Below are positions 7,643 to 13,943 of a stretch of DNA of 13,943 nucleotides, one piece after another. Source of the stretch: Hyphomicrobiales bacterium (GTDB taxonomy: Bacteria > Pseudomonadota > Alphaproteobacteria > Rhizobiales > Aestuariivirgaceae); assembly GCA_013002595.1 (NCBI GenBank), contig JABDJG010000354.1, positions 1 to 13,943 on the forward strand, written 5' to 3'. Both the position numbers and the translations under genes were made by a program. The notes beneath the pieces were generated by a model, which saw only the letters and a program-made list of their open reading frames with translations, did not search any database and had not been told where the DNA came from. The first letter of the stretch is position 1. The number at the start of each line of letters is the position of its first letter.

Positions 7643-9744
7643 TCGCGCAGCTGATTGTTCTGGCAGGATTTGGCGCATCGCTCGCCGTTGTCTGGCCCGG
7701 CCGGCACAGGCAGCGGCTGGCTGTGACGGCATTGGCCTGTTTTACCGGTGCAACCGTCTGGCTGGCTGCACGGTTCATCGCCGATGATTTCAGCTACCGC
7801 CAGGTCTGGCTGCAAAGCGATCCGAACCTTGCCTGGTGGCTGAAGCTCGCCGGTCTGTGGTCCGGTGACGAGGGCACACTGCTGTTGCTGGCGTTGATCG
7901 CATCTGCAATGACACTCCGGCTGTCGCGGTATGGCCCTGCCGCAGGTGCCGGTGCTGCAGCTGTTACCGGGGCGTTCGCGGCGGGGGCATTGATCTGGTC
8001 ACCGTTTGCGGCCACCAGCGCTGCCGAGCTTGCCCAGGCGCCTTATCGCGGCATGAATGCGCATCTGACCAGTGTTTGGATGCTGGTTCATCCGCCGCTG
8101 GTGTTTGCATCGTACCTGCTGCTCATCGCCCCGCTTGGCGCCATGGCCGATGCGATTGCGCGCGGCGGTGAGGCATGGAGACATCTATCGGCGCGCTATG
8201 CCCGTGCCGGCTGGCTTTTGGTTTCGGCCGGCATCGGGTTCGGCATGTGGTGGGCCTATGAGGATTTTACCTATGGCACTTTGTGGCACTGGGACCCGGT
8301 TCAGACGGCGGTCTTTGCCGCCTGGTGCTACCTGACCGCAATGCTGCATATGCAGTCGCACTACCGTCCCGACGGCGAATTTGCGGTGGCACATCCACTG
8401 CTTGGTCTTTTAACTGCAGCTTCGGCTGTTGCCGCGATGGCCGTTACGCGGTCTGACGAACTTGCCTCATCGCATCGCTATGTCGGTGAGACATCGTTTG
8501 TGTTTCTGGCCGGTTTGGCGGCTGCCATCATGCTCGTGGCTGTCTTGTCGATTGCCTGGCGGATTGCGGCCGGTGTTCGAAATGCGGGCAGGCGCGCGAA
8601 GACACCGGTCATGCTATGGGTTGCTGCGCTTACCCTGGCACTATCCGGTGCCGTTGCGCACCTCCATCTGGCCACGGCATTCTGGAGCGCTCAACTGGAA
8701 CTGCCGAGGCCGGAAGACCTGAAGCCGTTTTTTGAAACACTGCGCAATTTTGCTTCGGCAGGCGAACTGGCGGCACTGCGCGATGCCTTTGCACAATGGG
8801 ATGTCGACAATTTCAGCGTGAACCGCTGGCTCGTGCCGGTTCTGTTCATTGTTGGCGCGGCAGGCGGGCATTTCGTCCTGCCGGCCCCGCGTAAAAGGCG
8901 ATGGCTGGCAACCGCGACCGTTCTGCTGTTGGCGGTGGCTCTGGTGATATGGATCCAGCCATTCGAGCGACTGTTCGATGGAAGGGGACTAACCTCCGGC
9001 AAGACTGTGGCCCTGTTTGCCGAACTCGATGCATTGCTGGCAGCGCTAGGCTATCTGTTGGCTGCCGCAGCCGCTGTAGTGGTTGTGCGCCTGCGAGACG
9101 GGCAAAGCGTCATGTCGATCCCCACTGCGGCGATACATGTGGGAGTTGTGTTGGCTCTGATTGGCGGGTTATCGGCAACGATCTTTGATAGCTACTCCCA
9201 GCGTCTGGTCAACCTGCCGCAGGCCGTCGGCCATACTCTGAAGTTTGCCGGCGGCTATAGCGTCAAGATTGGTTCGATTTCTGGCCGGCAGGCCCGTGAC
9301 GGAAGTCGCGCCACAGGGCCTGCAGGTGCCTTTCAAACCATTGGTGAGGTCTCATGGTCACTGCAGCGAGATGGACAGCAGATCGATGGTGGCCAGGGTC
9401 ACACCGTCTACCGCGACAGTCGTGCCGACATAGAAGGGGGCAGCGGTGCCGTTCGCCTGATGTGCGAGGCCGTTGACTACCGCTTTGCCCGCTACCGAAG
9501 TGGCGACAGCCAGATGATCCATCCACTCATATCCCGTGGCCTGTTGCGCGATGTGCAGGTTTGGCTGCCGGCGGCGGTTCCTGGAGATGCCGGCATCGGG
9601 TCAGAAATGCAGGTACCGGTAGTCCTGAAGATCTATCCCCTGATGTCACTGGTTTGGGCCGGTCTGATCATTTGCCTTGCCGGGGCCACTTGGCAAACGT
9701 TCAGCCAAATTACGAAATCGCGCCGGCCGACCTCAACCAGTTGA
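7633..9744 (+). CDS. CcmF/NrfE-like cytochrome c heme lyase, likely dedicated to QHNDH
   Basis: This 703-residue polytopic membrane protein belongs to the heme-handling CcmF/CcsA superfamily. Landmarks run in CcmF order: LWSGDEGTLLLL near 75-86; HPP at 153-155; the WWD region from Trp206 to Asp221 ending HWDPVQ; His239 in TAMLH; His281 in ASSHRYV; His502 in IHVGV; and a C-terminal periplasmic part with ISRGLLRDVQVWL and a last helix. The four histidines match the two periplasmic and two membrane heme-ligand histidines known in E. coli CcmF. The usual VENA after WDP is VQTA here. ATG 7633 overlaps qhpE by 10 nt; ATG 7639 would give a standard 4-nt ATGA overlap. Attaching heme to QhpA is inference from operon position. 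It could instead replace a lost general ccmF. Confidence 0.88.
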   Translation: MPMIAQLIVLAGFGASLAVVWPGRHRQRLAVTALACFTGATVWLAARFIADDFSYRQVWLQSDPNLAWWLKLAGLWSGDEGTLLLLALIASAMTLRLSRYGPAAGAGAAAVTGAFAAGALIWSPFAATSAAELAQAPYRGMNAHLTSVWMLVHPPLVFASYLLLIAPLGAMADAIARGGEAWRHLSARYARAGWLLVSAGIGFGMWWAYEDFTYGTLWHWDPVQTAVFAAWCYLTAMLHMQSHYRPDGEFAVAHPLLGLLTAASAVAAMAVTRSDELASSHRYVGETSFVFLAGLAAAIMLVAVLSIAWRIAAGVRNAGRRAKTPVMLWVAALTLALSGAVAHLHLATAFWSAQLELPRPEDLKPFFETLRNFASAGELAALRDAFAQWDVDNFSVNRWLVPVLFIVGAAGGHFVLPAPRKRRWLATATVLLLAVALVIWIQPFERLFDGRGLTSGKTVALFAELDALLAALGYLLAAAAAVVVVRLRDGQSVMSIPTAAIHVGVVLALIGGLSATIFDSYSQRLVNLPQAVGHTLKFAGGYSVKIGSISGRQARDGSRATGPAGAFQTIGEVSWSLQRDGQQIDGGQGHTVYRDSRADIEGGSGAVRLMCEAVDYRFARYRSGDSQMIHPLISRGLLRDVQVWLPAAVPGDAGIGSEMQVPVVLKIYPLMSLVWAGLIICLAGATWQTFSQITKSRRPTSTS

Positions 9745-11053
9745 GGGCATTGGCCACCTGGATCGGACGAACCTTGAGCTGACCGGCCAGGATCTCAACC
9801 AGTTCATTGGCGCCTGTGCGATCTGACCGTCTGACCATCTCCAACAATGGCGCCAGGGCGACGTCGTCGACGCGCCACACGCCCCGTGGATGATCGGCGG
9901 TGACCACAACGGGCGCCTCGGTGATCAGGCTGTTTGCGACGACCGGCATGTGCTGGATGCTCGCCGGTAAGGAGCCGGCCGGCTCGTGCGCGGGTTCATC
10001 GTCGGGCCACTGGCTGCGTGCAGCCCAGAACGGCTGATCCCGCCAAGCGGTTTCCAGGCGATAAAAATCCCGGCCGATGCGCGCATTGCGCATAGCTGCG
10101 TGAATTGCACGATCAGAGTAGAATTTTTGAGCAAGGTCAGCATTGCCCGGTTGCTGCAGGATTGTATTGATGGTTGCACAGGCGGCGAGAGCAGAGCCAA
10201 ACGCTGCGAACATGCCGTGACCGGACAACGGATCCAGCGCGACGGCGGCATCGCCAAGGCGCAGTGAACAGCCAGCGACCAGATCCGGCGACAGCAGGCT
10301 CATGGCATTGCGGGATATAACAGGACCGGTGCAGTTCACACGTGAAATTTGTGGGATGTGTTTGAGGTGCCCGCAAAGTTGCTCATGATAGGCGGCAAGA
10401 CCATCCCGCTTTGGCAGCCCTTGCGTGCTGTCGACAAAGATCTGCAGGAATGCCTGGTTTCTACTTGAAACGAACCAGGCCCAACCATCGCGAAATCCCT
10501 CGATCACCGTTCCCGGTACGCCGGATGCAGCCACTTCGCGGATCAGTCCGGTCGTCTTGGGGCCGTGCAATCCGCCGCTGCGCACGCGAGGCGCCGCCCG
10601 GCCGCGCGCTTCGACGAAGAACCGGGCATTGACGTGCCCGATGCTGCCGTCGTCAGTTTCAATGTCCAGGACGCATCCGGTTTCGTCCAGTTGGATTGTG
10701 CCGCATCGACCGGCAATGCAGACAATACCGGCTGATCTGGCATCCTCAATAAGGGCGGCGTCGAATGTGTCACGGGACACGATGAATTCCTGGTTGTAAT
10801 CACCTGCCTCGCCGCCCCAATGTGCACGCCGCCGAACCGGCTTATCGACTGCCGACAATGCGCGGACCAGGCCATGGGCCCGCATGACATCGATTGTGCG
10901 CTGGCCGAGCCCTTCGATACGTGCCGGCCGCGGTGCGGCATGGACTGCTACAACACCATATCCGAGCCTTGCCAGTAAGCATGCAAGTAGCGCGCCGGAA
11001 GGTCCACACCCGGCAATGACGATATCCGTATCGATCCTGGTCGTAACGCTCAC
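9710..11053 (-). CDS. qhpG: FAD-dependent monooxygenase that hydroxylates the CTQ tryptophan
   Basis: QhpG-type flavoproteins oxygenate the precursor tryptophan of the gamma subunit during CTQ formation. From GTG 11053 the protein has 447 residues. The N-terminal Rossmann motif is DIVIAGCGPSGALLA (Gly15, Gly17, Gly20). The second FAD motif is GDAAVALDPLSGHG, with Gly267-Asp268 and Asp274. The frame extends to TTG 11185 (491 residues), immediately preceded by a stop. I prefer the GTG because flavoproteins of this class usually put the glycine motif close to the N-terminus and a plausible promoter lies inside the extension. No good ribosome site supports either start. It faces the operon tail to tail, overlapping the ccmF-like gene by 35 nt. 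Confidence 0.88.
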   Translation of the reverse strand: MSVTTRIDTDIVIAGCGPSGALLACLLARLGYGVVAVHAAPRPARIEGLGQRTIDVMRAHGLVRALSAVDKPVRRRAHWGGEAGDYNQEFIVSRDTFDAALIEDARSAGIVCIAGRCGTIQLDETGCVLDIETDDGSIGHVNARFFVEARGRAAPRVRSGGLHGPKTTGLIREVAASGVPGTVIEGFRDGWAWFVSSRNQAFLQIFVDSTQGLPKRDGLAAYHEQLCGHLKHIPQISRVNCTGPVISRNAMSLLSPDLVAGCSLRLGDAAVALDPLSGHGMFAAFGSALAACATINTILQQPGNADLAQKFYSDRAIHAAMRNARIGRDFYRLETAWRDQPFWAARSQWPDDEPAHEPAGSLPASIQHMPVVANSLITEAPVVVTADHPRGVWRVDDVALAPLLEMVRRSDRTGANELVEILAGQLKVRPIQVANALNWLRSAGAIS

Positions 11054-11088
11054 TGCAGTTGCCACTGTCACCACTGTTGATGTGATCC

Positions 11089-11116
11089 AGTTTAGCAATT
11101 CATGCCGGTAATCCAA
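11089..11116 (-). promoter_or_regulatory. Candidate sigma-70 promoter for qhpG
   Basis: On the - strand TTGGAT (11116-11111) is followed after 16 bp by TAAACT (11094-11089), preceded by TGC as in an extended -10. Transcription would start near 11082, about 29 nt before the GTG start chosen for qhpG. The site is seen by eye only and lies inside the longer possible reading frame. Confidence 0.35.
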
Positions 11117-11173
11117 ATCGGCAACATCCAGAAACGCTTGCGCCAGCGTTGATCGCAGCGGCACTGGCGAGTG

Positions 11174-11182
11174 TGGTACAAT
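11174..11182 (+). promoter_or_regulatory. Candidate extended -10 element for the TPR gene
   Basis: TGGTACAAT is an extended -10 (TGn plus TACAAT). No convincing -35 sits at normal distance; TTGATC at 11149-11154 is 22 bp away. Transcription would start around 11189 and give a leader of about 64 nt before ATG 11253. Confidence 0.3.
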
Positions 11183-11252
11183 CAATCACGGACGATTGAA
11201 CGCGGAATGCCGACCACCTACTCGGCATACGAAAATCACGCTCGTGCGGAGA

Positions 11253-12710
11253 ATGAATTTGCGCCACTTGGCCTTTTGGATCATCGCAAGTCTTGTCTTC
11301 ACCACCGTCGGCTCGCTGCAGGCAGATGAGGCATCCGATGCTTCAGCGCGAAACCGGGAAGTCAGCGCATTATACGCAACCGGGGACGCGCAAGGCGCTT
11401 ATGCCCTTGGCGAAGAGGTGTTGGCCGAGAACCGTACCATTTTGGGGCCTAACCATCCTGAGGTTGCCCGAAGCTTGTATCAGCTGGCTGTGATGAACCA
11501 GCGGCTCGGCCGTTATTCCGAGGCCGAGCGGCAACACCTGGAAGCGTTGAAGGTTCGTGAGGCGACGCTCAAGGCAGATGATCTGGCTATCGCGAATAGT
11601 GCCATGGCACTCGGTGCCATGTATCGCAATCGTGGTCAGTACACCCAGGCCGAACCTTATTTGAAACGCGGCTTAACGGTCCGTGAGGCCGCTTTGGGAC
11701 CTCATCACCGTGATATTGCCCACAGCCTGATCGAGCTTGCCCGTATGTATCGCGCACAGGACCGCTTCGGTGAGGCCGAGCCATTGGCGCGGCGCGCGCT
11801 GGGCATGCTTGAGGAAATCCTCGGTGCCGACAATCCCAGAGTTTCGGAAGTGCTCAACGAACTCGCCCTGATTTTTCACAACCAGAATCGCTACGACGAG
11901 GCTCTTCCTTACTATCTAAGGGCGCTGGCCATACGTGAACGGGTGCTTCGGGCCGGCGATATCTTGATTGCGCGCAGCTTGAGTAACCTGGCGGTGCTGT
12001 ATCACAACAAGGCCGACTTCAATGAAGCCGAGCGGTACTACCGCCGCGCCCTTGAAGCCAAGCGCACGGCACTCGGCGTCCGGCATCCCGATGTTGCGGT
12101 ATCCTTGCGCAATTTGGGTCTCATGTTCGTCTCCAAAGGTGAGCTGGAGACCGCGGAAAAACTGCTTCGCGAGGCGATTGCAATTCTGGAGGCGGTGATC
12201 GGTTCCGATACAGGGGCTGTTGCCGGCACTCTGTTTCATCTGGCCGAGCTGTACATCCAGCAAAAGCGTTTAGACGAAGCTGAAACGCTGCTGACACGGG
12301 CAATCCGCATATGGGAACGGGTTCTGAACCCCAAGCACCCTGCGGTTGCGCGTGCAAAGAGCGCGCTGGCGCTGTTGTATTTGCAGCAAAAACGACTGGC
12401 CGAGGCTGAAGCTCTCCAACGGCAGAGCCTGGAGATACTGGACCATGCGATGGGCCCCCAACACCCCGACCTGGCGACAGCGCTTGGTAATCTTGCCCAA
12501 ATATACCATGCGCAAGGCAAGTCCACTCAAACAGAGTCGCTCTATCGCCGTGCACTGGCTATCCGTGAACACAGCGTGGGTGCGGATCACCGACTGGTTG
12601 CCGAGGACCTGGAGGCTCTGGCGGCGGTGCTCTTAGGCAAAGGGCAGGAGGTTGAAGCTCTGGCTCTGCGCAAACGGGCAGATAAAATCCGTAGACGCCC
12701 GACTCCCTGA
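11253..12710 (+). CDS. Secreted kinesin-light-chain-type TPR repeat protein
   Basis: The 485-residue product from ATG 11253 starts with a signal peptide (about residues 1-24, hydrophobic LAFWIIASLVFTTVG, ending LQA before DEA), so it probably acts in the periplasm or is lipid-free secreted. From residue 65 to the end it consists of 42-residue TPR units of the kinesin-light-chain type (G..HP.VA.SL..LA..Y...GRY.EAE..Y.RAL.I.E..L), nine of exact length plus a degenerate tenth. A partial TPR lies at about 34-64. The frame opens at TTG 11196, but that start would bury the signal peptide. GGAG at 11248-11251 is too close to ATG 11253 to be a normal ribosome site. TPR arrays bind other proteins; the partner is unknown. 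It diverges from qhpG. Confidence 0.85.
   Translation: MNLRHLAFWIIASLVFTTVGSLQADEASDASARNREVSALYATGDAQGAYALGEEVLAENRTILGPNHPEVARSLYQLAVMNQRLGRYSEAERQHLEALKVREATLKADDLAIANSAMALGAMYRNRGQYTQAEPYLKRGLTVREAALGPHHRDIAHSLIELARMYRAQDRFGEAEPLARRALGMLEEILGADNPRVSEVLNELALIFHNQNRYDEALPYYLRALAIRERVLRAGDILIARSLSNLAVLYHNKADFNEAERYYRRALEAKRTALGVRHPDVAVSLRNLGLMFVSKGELETAEKLLREAIAILEAVIGSDTGAVAGTLFHLAELYIQQKRLDEAETLLTRAIRIWERVLNPKHPAVARAKSALALLYLQQKRLAEAEALQRQSLEILDHAMGPQHPDLATALGNLAQIYHAQGKSTQTESLYRRALAIREHSVGADHRLVAEDLEALAAVLLGKGQEVEALALRKRADKIRRRPTP
11445..12707 (+). repeat. Ten in-phase 126-bp coding repeats (42-residue TPR units)
   Basis: Units occupy protein residues 65-106, 107-148, 149-190, 191-232, 233-274, 275-316, 317-358, 359-400, 401-442 and 443-485. 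The first nine have no insertions or deletions; the last has lost the TPR consensus. The units differ clearly in sequence, so this is an old array, not a recent DNA duplication. Confidence 0.85.
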
Positions 12711-12805
12711 TTCAATTTTGATCATCAAACGGTCACAACATTCGCTAGAGCATTTGCGCTCATCGTGGTTTGACTTTTCGAGATGAACGCGCAATCGAAC
12801 CCGTC

Positions 12806-13270
12806 ATGACATCACTCGAGGCAATTGACCGGCTTGTGGATGATATTGCTGAGGCCGGCGTTTCTGGTTCCTGGGTTGCCCGGAACGGCATCGAGAGGAT
12901 GCGCGATTTCAAGGGCGCCTATATCCTTGCTCTGCAAGTGGGTGAAACAATCGATGTTGATTTCGCCGGAGCTGTTGCCGGTCAGTTGGCGCCTGGTTGG
13001 TATGTCTATGCAGGAAGTGCTCGAGGAAGTGGTGGCATCCGTGCCCGCGTCAGGCGCCACTTTCAGCGCAGCAAGACAATGCACTGGCACATTGACTTGC
13101 TGACGGTGAAATCGCTCGATATAGCGGCATTGGCTGTGGCTGGCGGTGATGAGTGTGAACTCGTTGGAAAACTGCTCGACTCTTGCCGGTTCAAGGTTGC
13201 GCTGAGAGGTTTTGGCAACACAGACTGCCGGCGCTGCGAAAGTCACCTGTTGGCCGCATGTATCCCGTGA
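12806..13270 (+). CDS. DUF123 (GIY-YIG nuclease-like) small protein
   Basis: From ATG 12806 the product has 154 residues. Residues about 36-154 match the DUF123 pattern: GAYIL at 37-41, GWYVYAGSARG at 64-74, RARVRRH at 79-85, HWHID at 93-97 and a C-terminal GFGNTDCRRCESHL at 135-148. The GAY…YVY pair and the Arg-rich helix resemble the GIY-YIG endonuclease fold. DUF123 also occurs fused to endonuclease III in some archaea, suggesting a DNA repair link, but the function is unproven. About 35 helical residues precede the domain. The start is uncertain: TTG 12770 is possible, and ATG 12899, next to GAGAGG, would give just the domain. It lies 95 bp after the TPR gene and ends 10 bp from the convergent phnE. 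Confidence 0.8.
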   Translation: MTSLEAIDRLVDDIAEAGVSGSWVARNGIERMRDFKGAYILALQVGETIDVDFAGAVAGQLAPGWYVYAGSARGSGGIRARVRRHFQRSKTMHWHIDLLTVKSLDIAALAVAGGDECELVGKLLDSCRFKVALRGFGNTDCRRCESHLLAACIP

Positions 13271-13280
13271 ACCCAATTGC

Positions 13281-13943
13281 CTACTTGGCCTTGGCGACCC
13301 TTGCGCGGGCGACGGCTGAGATGGCTTCAGAGATCAGCACGAGCACGACGATCGACAACAGGATTGCGGCGACGCGCTGGGTTTCGATCTGCAGAACATT
13401 TCGCTTCAGGTACCAGCCCATGCCGCCAGCACCGAAGAAGCCGACAACCGTTGCAGCGCGGAAGGCGACATCCCAAGTGTAGATGCCGATGCCGGTGAAG
13501 GCGACGCGAACCTGCGGGAATATACCGTAGATCATGACCTGTAATTCGTTCGCGCCAGTTGCCCTGATCGCCTCGACCGGGCCCATGTCGATGGCCTCGA
13601 TCTCCTCGGCAAACAGCTTGCCGGCAAAACCGATACAGAACATTGTCAGCGCAAAGACACCGGCCATCATACCGAAGCCGAGAATGGTAACGAACAGGAT
13701 TGCCCAGATTGTTTCGTGCACCGCGCGGGCGGACATCGTCAGCAGGCGCGCGACCGGATAGATGAAACGCCTGCTCGGTGAAACGTTGTAGGCGCCGAAC
13801 CAGCCGAGCGGCACCGCCGCCAGCATACCAAACAAGGCGCCAAGATAAGCCATCTGGATGGTTTCGATGACCGAAGCGATGTAGCCGGCATCGGTGACGT
13901 AAGCGATGTCCGGCGGGTAGTAGCGATCGGCAATGAGATTGCC
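13281..13943 (-). CDS. phnE: Phosphonate-type ABC transporter permease, N-terminus outside window
   Basis: The frame stays open to the window edge, so the gene starts beyond 13943; 220 residues are visible. It is a BPD-type inner-membrane permease with several hydrophobic helices and the EAA loop that docks the ATPase (…MGPVEAIRATGANELQ…). The segments TIQMAYLGALFGMLAAVPL, ARAVHETIWAILFV, GMMAGVFAL and VVGFFGAGGMGWYL match PhnE of phosphonate or phosphite uptake systems. The visible N-terminal part (RYYPPDIAYVTDAGYI) matches the region before the first core helices. An internal ATG at 13853 is not the true start. It is unrelated to the amine dehydrogenase genes; further phn transport genes would be expected beyond the right edge. 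Confidence 0.92.
   Translation of the reverse strand, partial: GNLIADRYYPPDIAYVTDAGYIASVIETIQMAYLGALFGMLAAVPLGWFGAYNVSPSRRFIYPVARLLTMSARAVHETIWAILFVTILGFGMMAGVFALTMFCIGFAGKLFAEEIEAIDMGPVEAIRATGANELQVMIYGIFPQVRVAFTGIGIYTWDVAFRAATVVGFFGAGGMGWYLKRNVLQIETQRVAAILLSIVVLVLISEAISAVARARVAKAK

Noticed and set aside
12668..12720. Possible terminator after the TPR gene (CGGGC…GCCCG with later T-rich stretch)
   Set aside because: Five-base arms separated by a long loop and mostly inside the coding end; too weak to call.
1..13943. CRISPR arrays, tRNA or rRNA genes, insertion sequences
   Set aside because: No regularly spaced short repeats, no cloverleaf-like sequence and no transposase or terminal inverted repeats were seen.

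Overview
The window is GC-rich DNA that reads like an alphaproteobacterium, possibly Hyphomicrobiales. That taxonomic guess is inference from codon use and gene content. Its core is a nearly complete biogenesis locus for quinohemoprotein amine dehydrogenase (QHNDH), the periplasmic enzyme that oxidises primary amines with a cysteine tryptophylquinone (CTQ) cofactor and two c-type hemes.

Layout. Positions 1-756 hold no gene I can support; the end of this stretch is the leader of the operon. From 757 to 9744 seven genes run on the + strand, mostly with overlapping stops and starts: qhpA (diheme alpha subunit), qhpD (radical SAM/SPASM thioether cross-linking enzyme), qhpC (gamma subunit carrying CTQ), qhpB (beta-propeller beta subunit), qhpF (ABC exporter), qhpE (subtilisin-like leader protease) and a full-length CcmF-like heme lyase. 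On the - strand, tail to tail with the ccmF-like gene and overlapping it by 35 nt, is qhpG, the flavin monooxygenase that hydroxylates the CTQ tryptophan. Divergent from qhpG is a secreted protein built of uniform 42-residue TPR repeats. Next come a small DUF123 (GIY-YIG-like) protein and, on the - strand running off the right edge, a phosphonate-type ABC permease (PhnE).

How the parts fit. QhpC is made with a 28-residue charged leader that is not a Sec signal. QhpD installs three intrapeptidyl Cys-Asp/Glu thioethers and QhpG oxidises the tryptophan. QhpF is thought to export the modified peptide and QhpE removes the leader. QhpA and QhpB have ordinary signal peptides, and QhpA needs two hemes attached in the periplasm. 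Every cross-linking and CTQ residue known from the crystallised enzymes can be located in this QhpC.

Most notable is the CcmF-like gene in the operon. It keeps all four histidines and the Trp-rich WWD motif expected of a cytochrome c heme lyase, suggesting a dedicated heme-loading factor for QhpA, much as NrfE is dedicated to NrfA. The AraC-type regulator QhpR, known from Paracoccus, is not in the window.
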